A DNA stretch of 64,000 bases from Citrus sinensis (Eukaryota > Streptophyta > Magnoliopsida > Sapindales > Rutaceae). How positions within the stretch are numbered: position 1 is the first letter of the stretch; every line of letters starts with the position of its first letter. Shown one piece after another: positions 1-11,710 of this stretch. The notes under the pieces were generated by a model that was given only the letters and a program-made list of their open reading frames with translations, was not told the DNA's origin and did not search any database. The position numbers and the translations under genes are program-made. The stretch is from assembly GCF_022201045.2 (NCBI RefSeq), contig NC_068564.1, positions 5,704,001-5,768,000 of the forward strand. The letters are read 5' to 3'.

Positions 1-2516
1 AAATTATATATTAAATTATTAAATTTTAATTTTTACAAATTTAGATATATGGAATACCCACCACATCCGGATCCACATTATTTTTTACGGATCCGAATTC
101 AAGTGCACCTATATCTTGATCCGCATCCGGATTCAAATTTTGCCAACCCTAATAAATAAGCAAGCAATGCATAATTTATCATGTTTCCTCTTTGGATTGT
201 CAATTAAGTTTTATTTAAATTCCTGCATTTTGTTTTGTATGTGTGCGCTTGTTTCTTCTAAGTAGAGAGACGCGTGGCTTAAAGATTTATTATTATCATT
301 TTTAAATATATAGAATTGCCAAATTAATAAATCTAAATGTTTTGTATTTTAAGCATATCATAGTTTGGAATGCCTATATTATATTTCATATTGTTTGTGA
401 ATCGTATAGTGTAAGATTGGAATCAAATAATTGAATTAACTTAGAATAAAATTAAATATACTATTTTCATGTATTAATTGTTAGATAATTAAAATAATTT
501 TATTTATTGACATAAACAACATTTTGCAAATTCAAAATTTTAAAATATATAACACAGAATGACAAAATATTAAAAAAATAATTTTATTTAAATCTTAAAA
601 AAAGGTTATGGATAAATCTAAATTAAATTTATAAGTTTATTTTAGATATCAGACGAAACTAAATCTAAATAAAAGTTATATACATTAAACAAAACATACA
701 CCCTTTTCATTTCATCACTCTTTTTAATTTTTCTCAAGTTTCAAGTTTGTCGTTGAATTAGATTTGTAAAAATCCGACCAACCCATTATTGAATTAGGGA
801 GTTATGATAATTGCTCTTCTCTATTTATCTCAACACTGCCCAATTTTCAATTAATCTCATTTATTTTCAAAATTTTCTCATTAAAATTAAAAACAAATAT
901 TAATTTTTTTAACTTTTTCTTTTTCTCCCTTTTTCTAGAATCACCACTATACCCATGTCATCATTAGGTGATTTCGTTTATGTGGAATGTGTTTTGTTGT
1001 TTAGTTTTCTGATTTTTGATCTGGGTATTCTTAATGTGGATACATTCATCAGAAATGAGATCACCTTCTGAATTGCTTGTATTTCGAATTTTTATTTGCT
1101 GATTTGAATGATTGCTTTGGTCAACGGGCTTTACTGCTAATAGTTGATATGGGCTTATGTCAGTTAATGTTTAGAGTGAAGATCTGGTCTTTTGGGCTGA
1201 AACTGGTTTTATTTTGCTTTCTTGCTAAATTGACTTTGCTTTATTCACTTGCTCTCTTCAGAGGTTATTATTATTATTTTTTTCCCGGTTCCTTTAGATA
1301 TCATGATCTGCCTATTTTTCCCGGGAAGAGTGTTATATATTGCTAAATTAGATGTTTTTCCCGTTAAAATAATAAAATTCAGTTTAATGGGTATGATGTT
1401 GATTGCTATACTAGAAAAAAAAATGCATATGAAAGAGAAAAGAAAAAAAAATTAAAAAATAAATATTTATTTTTAATTCTTAAAAGTGTAATTTTGCAAA
1501 TAAATAACATTAATTAGAAAGTGAGGGTTGTTAATAAAAGTTGTAGAGTCAAATATCACTACACTTGATTGGGTTGAGAAAAATTAACTCAACCCAACCA
1601 AATAAACATATCCAACTCAATTTAATCTAACTCTTAAATCATCGGGTTGGGTTAATTAGGTTGATAAAAATTAAAAATTTAGAAAATTCAAATACAAAAG
1701 TTGAAAAATATTCATTGTTTAAAATAAAATTCACATAATTAAAAAAAAACACATTAATTCTCCATCATAACATTAAATGTTGTCCATTGGTGCCCATCGT
1801 TTATTAATAAACAACATGATGTTATATTTAAATACAAGTTGACTTACTTTTTAGTGAAAATTCGTGGTTTGATTTCTAATTTTTGTATTTAGAAAATTTA
1901 ATCAATATTAGGTTAATAGAGAGAAATTGAAAAGAATCTCTTTTATAAAAGAATAAAAATAATCTAAAATTAGATTTAGCTCTTTAGGGCTTCACAGCTA
2001 ATAGCTGACATTATTTTTTCCTATTGTTTTTATTATTCTTGATTTGGATGGGGTTGGATTCATTTAAAAAATTAATCCAACTAAAAAAATCAATCCAATC
2101 AATCTATATAAATTTAATTAAATTGGATTCATTGGATTGGATTGAGTTCACCCACTCCTATATGCTGTGATAGTCAATTTGTTATTGGAACATTAAAAAG
2201 TTAGGCTGTGAGGGTTTGTGGGGTGGTGCATACTGCATAGTGACTTGCGAAGCCAACCTCCACCTTTGCAAGTCTGTGATTGTATTCCCTTGATATAAGT
2301 TACCAAAAATCTTATGATTTTTTTTTTCATCAACTCCAATTTTTGTTATAAATAAAGTATGCCTCTCTAGCTAATTACCATAATTTCGTTTATGCGTTTT
2401 GATTTGATGCAGGAGTGCCCTTTCTTTACTACTACAATGGCGTGTTCGTCCCTCTCATTATGTATCTGTATAAATGTGACTAAGTGGGTTTATGCGAAGT
2501 GAGAATTATGAATTAA
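1..2516. other. AT-rich intergenic sequence with dispersed-repeat debris
   Basis: No coding exon is supported here. The first 160 bases contain several near-copies of a motif around 'catccggatccaca', which looks like one edge of a dispersed element cut by the window. Around 1570-1660 and 2040-2150 there are clusters of 'ttgggttg' and 'ttggattgg' words in both orientations, typical of degenerate MITE-like sequence. The T-rich stretch at 900-1320 resembles a plant 5' leader or intron, but no open frame in it shows family similarity. Confidence 0.5.
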
Positions 2517-3339
2517 TGCTGCGTTTACTTTTTGGATTGGAGTGGGAATCCTGAGGAGTGGGAATCCTTGGATTAGGAGTGTGGAGTGGGAGTGAGAGTA
2601 GGGTGTTTACTTAGACTAAATAAAAGTATGGATTGTGAATCAGAATCCTAATTATTTGTTTACTTTGTCTTGGATTGGGAGTAAATTGTTTTAAATTACA
2701 ATTTTATCCTTATGTACAGAATTATAATTTGTAATTAAAAAATTAATAAAAAATATATTTAGAAAATAAAATAAATATTTTATTATATTTATAAATTAAT
2801 AATAATTACTAATATTCTTAATTATGTAAATCATAATTTTTTATTAATTTTAATTTAAATTATGTGAATAAAAATTATTAATAATATCAACACAAATGAA
2901 ATATTATTATTGATAATATAGTACAAAATTAATATTTTTTTAGTATAAAATATTTATTATTATTAAATAATTAATTAATATTTATTAAAATTAATGTTTA
3001 ATATTATTAATTTAAATATAATATTTATTTATTTTTATTTTATTAAATTTAATAAAATAAATATGATATAATTATTATTTTTAATAAATATGATATTATT
3101 TATTTTATTAAATATGATATTATTTATTTATTTTATTTTTATAAGGATAAAATGGGAAGAGGGGGGAGTGGATTCCCACTCCCACCTCTCCCCATGGGAG
3201 TGGGAATCCCACTCCCCACTCCAAAATTAGGTGGGACCCACGGATTCCCACTCCCACTCCCTCATTTTTTAAGGTAAGTAAACACTAGAGTGGGAGGAAT
3301 CCACACTCCACACTCCCACTCCAGAAAGTAAACACTACC
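2517..3339. mobile_element. PIF/Harbinger-like MITE (non-autonomous)
   Basis: The ends are imperfect inverted repeats. The left end reads TGCTGCGTTTACTTTtTGGA, and the reverse complement of the right end reads GGTAGTGTTTACTTTCTGGA. Both ends continue into G-rich 'GGAGTGGGAATCC'-type sub-repeats in opposite orientation. A TAA triplet lies directly outside each end (2514-2516 and 3340-3342), matching the 3-bp target duplication of PIF/Harbinger elements. The interior is extremely AT-rich and has no transposase frame. The superfamily call is inferred from the target duplication and structure. A similar 'taagtggrtttatg' word lies at 2480 and 3340, so the flank may have been rearranged. Confidence 0.6.
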
Positions 3340-4780
3340 TAAGTGGATTTATGTACCCTTTTTCACAACTTACCAGGTAATATAAGTGATGCACTTTTTG
3401 CCTAATTGAATGCCTCTATTTTAGCTAGTTGTGGGTAAAAGTTGATAATATTTATAAACATAATTAATAAAATTTAATAAATTTATGTTCAATTATATTA
3501 TTCTCTCTCTCAAAATCATTTTCTGTTTATATCAACAAATTATATTATTAAAAAATTCTTGTTCCATTAATATGAAAAGAGAGGAATAATAAGCTAGTGC
3601 GGTTGAAAAACATCAACTGTAGGGTTTAAGCGATGTGTATTGCCCGGTTGTTAATCAAGTTCACTAAAATCATAAAATTGTCACTCGCATAAACATAAAC
3701 ATTTAGCATTCTTTCTAAAAACTTAATTTACCTTTTCCCCATTATAGTATTTTTTTTATTGAATTGTATTATACTTTTTCAAAGCATTCTTACTTATACT
3801 CTATTGTTTTTTTGTTTTTCAGGTTTAATAAAGAAAGAAATTGATGTAGTTCGTTCAGCCTTTTTTCATTTTGGTTTCTATTTGGTTACTGGATACATTT
3901 CTTTTTAAGGTTTTCACACAAACATTTGTATTAAAAAAATATATATATAGAGAGAGAGATTAGAAACAAATTCAGTAGTGTTTATAATATCTCTTCTTTT
4001 TAAATGTTTTTGTTGATGTAGAAATTTGGTCGTTTGGTTGCGACTAGGTGCCCATGCCAATAGTTGAATTTGTTTTTATGGGAGACGGTATTTGCTCGCA
4101 CTTACTTCCCTTGAGCAGACACGAATGACCACGTGCACTTCTTGCAGAATTTACTTGTGTTTACAAAAACAGTTGAGGCATGAGCTTTTCTCTCTTGCAG
4201 CTTGATTCTAATTATTTTAGAAAAAGTACTTAAAAAGGAAATCTCACAACGACTAAAAAAGTTCTCAGAAGTGGAAAAGAGAAAAAAAAGTAGAAAACCC
4301 TTAGAAAGAGAGAAAATATTTATTTGATTTTGAATTTTCTAGATTCTTTTATAGAGAATCGAAACTCCCATTCCTGGATAAGGGGGAGTAGTTGTTTGTT
4401 GATTAGAATCGTGGCCTGATCTTTTGGAGAGAATCCTCGAGTTGACTCTTGATCAAATCTTTATGTTGACTCCACTTAAGTCATCTCCTTGCAAAATCCT
4501 AATGCAAGCTTGCCTATGTACGAGCAGGCCTGCAAAGCAACCTGCCAGCTATATGATGACTAAAGCAGACTATTTCGAAGCTCATTTGGATCCCATCTTG
4601 AGAGAGGCAGCTACTAACTCTAAGATCGAGGAGTGCATGATTTGCATGGAATTATGTTCAATCATGCTCCTTCTTTGATCCCCCAAACATCAGTCCCCTA
4701 GTTTTAGTGTTGAGATTGAAACGAATCAAGACTGAAAACTTAAATTGTTGTGTTCAGACCAACACCTCCAGCCATTCGTC
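3340..4780. other. Intergenic, no gene seen
   Basis: AT-rich sequence with a short (TA)n(GA)n tract near 3940-3958. The open frame at 4424-4678 has no recognisable domain and is not supported as a gene. It sits next to retroelement debris and may be part of it. Confidence 0.4.
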
Positions 4781-4789
4781 TTGAAAAAC

Positions 4790-4990
4790 ATTAAGCTACA
4801 AAGGTTGCTCTTTTGCAAGATCTCATCTCAACCCACTTCGTGAAGCAGTCAACTGCAACGATAGCGTAAGCAACTGCTCCTCATCCTTTTGGTAATGGTC
4901 CGATCAGGTCAATCTCCTACTATGCAAATGTATATGGCAAGGACACTATGGTGGGCTTCTCTGGTGCTTGTGTCGGATAACAGGCATCTT
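4790..4990 (-). pseudogene. Ty3/gypsy integrase fragment (decayed)
   Basis: The minus strand reads EIDLIGPLPKG, then a stop, then AYAIVAVDCFTKWVE. This matches the start of the integrase core of plant Ty3/gypsy polyproteins, where 'GIDLIGPLP' and 'VAVDYFTKWVEA' are typical and carry the first catalytic Asp region. A loose 'APEKPTIVSLPYTFA' lies just before it, in the place of the usual 'PxxxLTxIxSPWPFA' linker. Stops interrupt the frame and no LTRs or reverse transcriptase were found nearby, so this is a short, dead scrap. The family call rests on remembered motifs. Confidence 0.5.
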
Positions 4991-5205
4991 AATAATTTTT
5001 ACAACACCTGGTTTTCTTTTGAGCGTCTTGGTGCATCATTGGCCAAAACTTCCTTTTTCCGTTTTTAAGTTTCTAGCCTGAAGTTTCCATTTTCTGCTCT
5101 TGCGCTTCACCTTGGCTTATCAGGCCCATTATCTACTTCTTCATCTGAATTTGATAGCCCATTATTAGAGTTTTTTTGGCTTCCCTCTCTTGCTTCATTT
5201 TCCCT

Positions 5206-6178
5206 TCAAATCTCCTTTCTTCCCCTTGCGTTGTTGTTTCTACGGGGGCTGTCATTGCCAACCCTTCTAGTCTGCCCGTTGTTGATCTCTCTGTACTCTT
5301 TCTGAACTTCTGGTTGCAGATTTTCCGGCTTTTTAATGCTAAGCATTAATGATGCATCATCGTTCTTTAGCCCATGGCTTGTACCCTTTGGTTCAACCAT
5401 ATTACCCATCTTATTGCCTGTTTTGTCTGGATTGGCTACCATGGTGCTCACTCTCAGCTGGGATTGATCCTGTTTTCCTTTCTCCTTCATTCGACTCTGT
5501 TTTGTCCTTTTTGCGTGCGTGATAACTCTCATCCATCCTCCATACAGCTGGCCTTTGTACTTCAAACATTCCCTGTCCTGATGGGCTATGTGCACACTAC
5601 AAAAATAAAAATCTGGCAATTTTTCATATAGGACTGGCATTGATGGAGATTCTAACTTGAGCAAATGGACCCATACATTCACCTGCATTATCTGTTTCAA
5701 TGTCCTCTACCTTACCAATCTTCTCCCCCAACTTCAGAATAGCCTCTTTCTCCATACACATTATGGGTATGTTGTGAATACGTACCCAAAATGATGTATG
5801 TGTAAAGGACTATTCATTTATATCTACAATGCCGCTCAGTTCAGATAGCACTAGTAATGCTCTGTCGAAATGCCATAGACCTCCCATAAGGACCCTCTTC
5901 TTTTCCCCTTCGGACGTAAACTTGAACAGAAAGATATTGTCCCCCATGCTTTCAATTTTTACTTCCTTAATTGTTCTCCGGGCCTGCTGCATTGCTGCCT
6001 TTAATCCCTCTCCGTTGACCCCTCTTGTGAATAAAACCTTCCCCACTAAGCTATTTGCCGCAATTTTGTCTCCTTTTGTCTTCATTCTTCCCATAAAAGC
6101 GACAATGTCTTCCTCTTCCTCTTTAAGAGCAACTGCTTGGCATTTTCTTATTAACTCCTCTGTATCCATTTTCCACAA
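5206..6178 (-). pseudogene. LINE ORF1-like pseudogene (DUF4283 plus zinc-knuckle linker)
   Basis: The minus strand begins at an ATG near 6167 (MDTEELIRKCQAVALKEEEED) and runs through a DUF4283-like region with FKFTSEGEKKRVLMGG and LWHFDRALLVL. It reads to NE at about 5810, meets an in-frame stop, and continues in the same frame as SFTHTSFWVRIHNIPIMCM and on to ASPI. A further stop and a frame change follow. The next piece, KLPDFYFCSVHIAHQDREC, resembles the CCHC knuckle of this family but lacks a proper first Cys pair. A basic, low-complexity tail ends at 5206. DUF4283 proteins of this type are ORF1 (nucleic-acid chaperone) of plant L1-type LINEs. No reverse transcriptase follows. At least two stops and one frame break make it non-functional. 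Confidence 0.65.
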
Positions 6179-6458
6179 TATGCTTATTCCCTAAATTTAA
6201 GAGCTACCACCCACTTCTCTGCCACTAAAATTAAAGATTGAAAAAACTAAAAAAAATCTTTCCCAAGGCTTTTGGATTGAAACCTTGTAAAAGATTTCTC
6301 AAAAGAAAGGAAAAGAAAAAGAAAAAGGAAGAAGAAACACCTAACCTGTAGGTGATTGAAACAAGCCATAAAGGCTGTAATCTACTTCTATTCTGATACT
6401 TTTTTCAGAGAAAAAAATACTGTAGAAGGAAGAGTGGTTAGATTACGGATTTCGGGTA

Positions 6459-6784
6459 AAATAATGTTTATTTAATTAAGTAGTTAACCACTTAACTTCA
6501 ATTTCTTTCAAATTCAGTTACAAAGTCTCTTTTGGAGAATTTATTGGGTCGTTGATTTTTAATATAATTAAAATTATACTATTTACATAATAATGGAGGT
6601 AATGTATGTGGGAAAAGAGATTTTTACTGTGATTAACACAAATTTACATAATAAAAACCAAAATAATGTTTATTTAATTAAGTAGTTAACCACTTAACTT
6701 TAATTTCTTTCAAATTCAATTACAGTCTCTTTTTGGAGAATTTATTGGGTCGTTGATTTTTCAATATAATTAAAATTGAACTAT
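6459..6784. repeat. Tandem duplication, about 201-bp period
   Basis: A segment of roughly 120 bp beginning 'aaataatgtttatttaatta' at about 6459 recurs at about 6660 with only a few differences. Both copies include 'agtagttaaccacttaact' and 'gagaatttattgggtcgttg'. The spacing is near 201 bp. This is a local duplication of intergenic sequence with no coding content. Confidence 0.85.
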
Positions 6785-7389
6785 TCTCTCTCAGCACTCA
6801 TAAATAAATATGTTAAGATTTTTGTTATAGACATCACCAAAATTATATTCCATCATCAAAATCACCTTAAATGAATATATTAAATTGAGAAGAAAGCTCG
6901 TATTTGGTAACTAAAATTCTCCTATTCTTTATACATTTAAGGTTGTTTTTTTTTTTTTTACAAATTCTATTAACTCTAGATTTACACTCAATCTCGTTTC
7001 TTTACTTGGAAATACTTGGCAATCGAAACCCTAGATTTGAACTCAATCTCATTTCTTTATGATTTATTGATTCGAAACCCTAGTTGATTGAGTTGATTTA
7101 GTTGTTTATTTGGCTTGATTTAACTGATTTTGACTAATTTCTAGCATGTCTAATTGATTGAGTAGTTGATTGAGCATGTCTCCGGTCTATCTTGATAGAT
7201 TCTTAGATTAAAGTGAATATTACAGTTAGAAAATTAACTTTAAAAATATAAAGAAAATTGAATTGAATTTTGTTGGTACATTACCAAAGTTTAGATTGAC
7301 ATCTCCACTTTGGTTTGAATTAATGTGAGCTACGAAATTGGAATTAATCAGAGCCAATCTTGATTTGATTCAAGTGTCAGTTTTGGTCT

Positions 7390-8433
7390 CGGCTGGTAAT
7401 GTTGAAGTTATATATAGCGGTGACTTGGACGCTTCCTTTTATGGAAGTGGTTTTCCTCGTGTATGTGACCAAAAACCAGAATCCGCGGATGCTAATTTAT
7501 GGAATGAATATTGTAATAGCCCATGGAATCTAGATAACCTAATAGGGTTGGAAGGTTCAATACTTTGAATGGTTCATCATAACATTACTAGGGTTATAGT
7601 GCCTTGGCTTTATCCTGGCATGTTGTTCTCACCTTCTTGCTGGCATTTTAAAGATAACTGTTTTCACTGAATGAATTATTATCACTAGTACGCATCCATG
7701 CTGATTTATCCCTGGTGTTTTTTTTTTTTTTTTTTGGTAGTGTTCTCTTCGAGCAAACACATTATTGGTCCCTTTTATTTTCCCTTTCAGTTTTTCATCT
7801 TATGAACTCCTTATTTATTTTTTAAATGAATTAATGCATTGAATTGATTACTTTAGCAGACTCTACCACCACCGACTTGTAAAGAAAGTTGATACTCAGT
7901 AGAGCGAGATGAGTTGTCCTTTTAATACTTATTGGTATTGAGAGTTCTATTTCTCTTCAAAAGGAGAAAATATAGAATATATCAGAAGTATCATGTCAGC
8001 TATACGATAAATAAATGACATTATAATATATGTGCGTTTATTTTGAAAAACCATCATGTAAGTGGTAATTATATTAAATTTAATTACACATATTATACAT
8101 GCATTAATTGATTGTAATACGTCAGAGGTATTCTATAATTTCTCCTTTACAAGGTGCTTCAATTATCATCTTGCTTTTTTATTTTGTTTTTTTTTTTAAT
8201 CTCATTTAAACATCCAAAACTGAATAAGTAGAATGGATTTTCGATTTCTCATTTCTTATACTTTTGGTGGCTCAGCGTGGTACATACCTCTTTCATGGTT
8301 TGCAATGTACTGCTAGCTAAAATTTTAAATTGCTTTGGTAGAAAGTTGATTATCACTGCTTCTCTTATGGCAGAGGGAGGATCCAAAATGTTGGTACAGC
8401 GTCCCTAGAAGTGAAGCTGGTGCTTTTGAGAAG
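7390..8433 (+). pseudogene. Fragment of a JmjC (KDM5/JMJ16-18-like) H3K4 demethylase gene
   Basis: The plus frame from about 7390 reads VEVIYSGDLDASFYGSGFPR, then SPWNLDNLIGLEGSIL. After an in-frame TGA at 7566 it continues MVHHNITRVIVPWLYPGMLF and then CWHFKDNCFH, followed by more stops. A separate exon at 8374-8433 after a CAG acceptor reads DPKCWYSVPRSEAGAFEK and is followed by GT. This order (GSGFP, WNLNNLP, VPWLY, CWHFEDH, WY.VPG) is the JmjC core of plant KDM5-type histone demethylases. Two features show decay: several stops, one of which fits CGA to TGA, and loss of the iron-ligand Glu (HFE in the family, HFK here). The N-terminal JmjN and the C-terminal zinc finger are absent. It is a dead gene piece that keeps an exon boundary, so it arose by DNA duplication and not retrocopying. 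Confidence 0.75.
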
Positions 8434-9225
8434 GTAGTTCTTCATATTAGAATTAATCTTTTCGGCTGCCTTTGCTTTTTTCTTTTTTATTATTCAGGTT
8501 CTTTATTCCTCCCTAATTTGACAGAAGAGGAGTATTCTATGTGTTGGCTGAGCTTATATACTTCTAGTGATTTATGATTATTCTTTTTTCTGTGATGATC
8601 TCATGTTGACTTTTGGCTGCCTTCTATCATGCACATGGGTTTCATTTGCTTTATTGTTTTTTCATTTAATAGACTGTGCAGTTTGAGTTGGTGGTGCCTT
8701 TTGTGACCTTGTTGGCTCGAGGGCTTTGCCCATTTTCTTGCTGTGTTTAATGTATTTTGTGGCAAATGTGAACTTATGATCTGGGAATTTATATCTTGAA
8801 TGAATGTAAATTTTAAAAATACTAAAAAAATTGCGAGGTGTTAGTGTGAAAATTTTATATCATTGAGATTGTTGTGCTGAGGAGTTGTAGCTTTTTGCAG
8901 GCATTGCTGATCACTTTTTGTATTTCTAGATTTGAGTTTCTGGGTTCATCTAGTTGCTGGACATAATTCTAGGTGTTGATGTCATTAATCGATTGCTAGG
9001 TGGACTGTGATTCAAGGAACATAATATGCTGGACATGATTTGCTTCATTAATTTCTATTTTTTTCAGTTTCTGGATTGATGAGTCAAGTAGTTATTATTT
9101 AGCTGCTGATACCGTATGATGAGATGTATACTTGTCATGACAAGATAGGATATTTGGATCCTAATGTTTATTGTCAATTACAGATGTGTTAGAGTTACAA
9201 TTGTTGCCGAATTTCAGTTCTTTTG

Positions 9226-9261
9226 AGCGCGCGCGCGCGCACACACATATATATATATATA
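9226..9261. repeat. Compound microsatellite (GC)n-(AC)n-(AT)n
   Basis: An uninterrupted alternating purine-pyrimidine run passes from GC to AC to AT dinucleotides. Such tracts can adopt Z-DNA; that is general knowledge and not evidence of function here. Confidence 0.95.
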
Positions 9262-9489
9262 GCCAAAATTAATCATAACGAAATTGGCGCCAAATTTTTT
9301 TTTTATTCCGGCCAAATTAAATAATAATATCAATAATTGCCACCAAAAAATTAAAATTAATTTCAATTCCTGCCAAAATTTTTTTAAAATAAAAAATTCA
9401 ATTGCGAACATATAATTTAAATAGCCCGCCAAACTAAATATTTGTTATATAAATAATTCAATATCTATTTAAATATTAATTTTTAATTT

Positions 9490-9717
9490 TATATGACAGA
9501 TGGTAGTCATGCGTGGACAATATTATGATAAATTATTTATCACATGTGCATGATAACTTCATGATAGTTAATGCATCATAAAATTTATGACATGTAGAAA
9601 TCGTCATTTCAAATTTCTTGACACAAGTTTCAATGATGATTCGGCAACTGTCATCTAATAAGGTGCATGATGGTCAAAAGCCGTCATTATTAAGTTTTTT
9701 TTTTTTTTTTGGTAGTG
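9490..9717 (+). mobile_element. CACTA-like element, right-end remnant
   Basis: The segment ends in a long T run followed by GGTAGTG (TAGTG at 9713-9717). This is the mirror of the CACTACCAAAA type terminus of plant CACTA (En/Spm) elements. Inside the end there are repeated degenerate words such as 'gatgatggtcaaaagccgtcat', 'catcattg' and 'catgatag' in both orientations, like the subterminal repeats of this superfamily. A second copy of (T)nGGTAGTG lies at 7718-7742. No matching left CACTA end with a plausible 3-bp target duplication was found, so the limits are uncertain. Confidence 0.4.
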
Positions 9718-9734
9718 CACACACAATATATTTA

Positions 9735-9965
9735 AGTTTACTTTATTAAGTTTATCAATGAAAAAACCAATGCATGAAAGAAGTTTAATAAAGACAATTT
9801 CTTTTCAAAACAATTGCTATTGTTATGAAAAATTAATTGGAAAAACTTAGTGTAAAATTGTATTTTTCTTAATATAAAAAGAGTGAACAAAATAAAGTAT
9901 ATGCGATAAACTGAAAATAATAACAAAAATAACATATGTCAAAATGTTAATTAGTTAGAGGCTTT
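9735..9965. repeat. Dispersed direct repeat, copy 1 (partner at 11380-11605)
   Basis: This stretch includes 'taataaagacaatttctttt', 'tgttatgaaaaattaattgg' and 'atgttaattagttagaggct'. It matches 11380-11605 in the same orientation at roughly 80-85% by eye. The copies are about 1.64 kb apart. They contain no coding signal and lack LTR hallmarks such as TG...CA ends with a primer site. Confidence 0.75.
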
Positions 9966-10007
9966 TGCTAGCACTATTTAAAATCTCGCTCTTCGTCACA
10001 CTTAAGG

Positions 10008-11335
10008 GTGCGTTTGGTATCGTTTTTTAAATGGTGTTTTTGAATTTCTTTTATAAAATAAGAATGATTACTTTTTGGTGAAAATGAAAACATGTTTGAT
10101 AGCTTGTTTTAAGAACAGTACTTAGAAATAAAAAAGGTGAAAAAGTGTTTGGTTGTTTATCTAGAAAGATGAAGACATGAAAAGAGGATAGAGAATTATT
10201 TAATGAAGGTTTTTTTTTTAATAATTGCATTATTTAATGAAACCTTTACGAAAGAATAATATAATATAATGAATATAAATATATATTTTATATCATTAAA
10301 TAATTTATCTATTTAGTTATTATATTATGAAACTATAATATATCATTATGAATGCATATAGGTGCATGGTTATTTTAATAATTTCTTAAAATTTTTTAAT
10401 TATGCAAATAAATTTTAGTTTTAAGATAATATCGATTGAGAAAATCTTTAATTACTTCATAATTACCTTATTTTTATTTATATTACTTGTGAAGATGTAA
10501 CTTTTTTATTAATATATTTTGTTATCATTTTTAAATAACTGCATAAATATTTTACGTAATATTATTAAGTGAGATCAATGATTATATTGTAAGGTATAGA
10601 ATAAATTATTGTTACAGTTGTTAAACATTTGTTATAATAGTTTATTTATTAAATTATTTCTTTATTTATTGATCCACGTAATTTATTATACAATGTTATA
10701 AAATCAAAATAGTGGGGCCCTTAACAGAGAGCAAAAGTAAAACAAAATGGGGAATGTTGTCTTATTTTCTTTGTAAGCATTAGAAAATGAAATTTTTTTG
10801 TTTCCAATCATTGCAGAATTTTCCACCGAAATGAACCTACTAAACAAGTTTTCTACATTTTCCACAATAGAGTGAAACTGGTACCAAGCCACACTTACAT
10901 TTCCGCCCTATTGTACTATAATGGGCCACGGTACAGGGATCTATATCTTCACATACACGAGCAGTTTTAGTGATATTATTAGTAGATCATCACGAGCATG
11001 GCTATTACTTGTATGTTATGTATGTTTAATTTCCTCCATAATCTCAAAATTAAATTTAGCGTTTGGAAGGAGATATTCAATAAGATAAGATTTTTTTTTT
11101 CCTTTTTTTCTTGTAACTTTTTGTGCTAGGCTTTTATTCATTTACTTTTTACTCTTATTTTTATATGCTAGAGATTCATTGTTATAATATGTTACATGAC
11201 TTGCACAAGAAATAACAACCAACAGTTCACACATTAAGCGTGTAATGGAATATAACCAACAATTCATATTATTGTCGTTGTCGTTGCATTTCAGATTATT
11301 CTTTAGTTAATATGTTTCTAAAATATTTATCATAT
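10008..11335. other. Intergenic; possible MITE left end
   Basis: At 10008-10035 the sequence 'gggtgcgtttggtatcg' has the look of a hAT- or MULE-type MITE terminus, a word common at such ends in plants. A convincing right end was not found before 11335. The rest is AT-rich with no exon-like frame. Confidence 0.3.
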
Positions 11336-11379
11336 GAATGTTAAACAATAATGAAATCTATCCGGTCATATTTTATGAG

Positions 11380-11710
11380 TTCATCAATAATGAAAAAAAA
11401 AAAAAACACACCTATTGCCTGAAAGAATTTTAATAAAGACAATTTTTTTTTCAAACAGTTTCTATTGTTATGAAAAATTAATTGCGAAAACTTAGTATAA
11501 AATTTTATTCTTCTAAATACAATAATAGTGAACAAACCAAATTACACGTGACAAATTAAAAATGATAACACAAATAGCATTCGTCAACATGTTAATTAGC
11601 CGGAGGCTTCTGCAAAGACAATTTTTTTTTTTTTAAAAAAAAAAAAACAATTTTATTGGTTTGAAAAAGTTAATTGAGAAAGTTTAATATAAATTTTATT
11701 TATCTTAAAA
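11380..11710. repeat. Dispersed direct repeat, copy 2 plus a partial third copy
   Basis: This is the partner of 9735-9965, with the same order of words ('taaagacaattttt', 'tgttatgaaaaattaattgcg', 'catgttaattagccggaggct'). A shorter third piece, starting 'caaagacaattttt' at 11613 and running to about 11705, repeats the beginning of the unit. This suggests an older tandem or nested amplification. Confidence 0.7.

Noticed and set aside
5595..5605. CACTACAAAAA as the left end of a CACTA element ending at 7742 or 9717
   Set aside because: The adjacent 3-bp words do not match (gca against ttc or cac), and the interval contains unrelated fragments.
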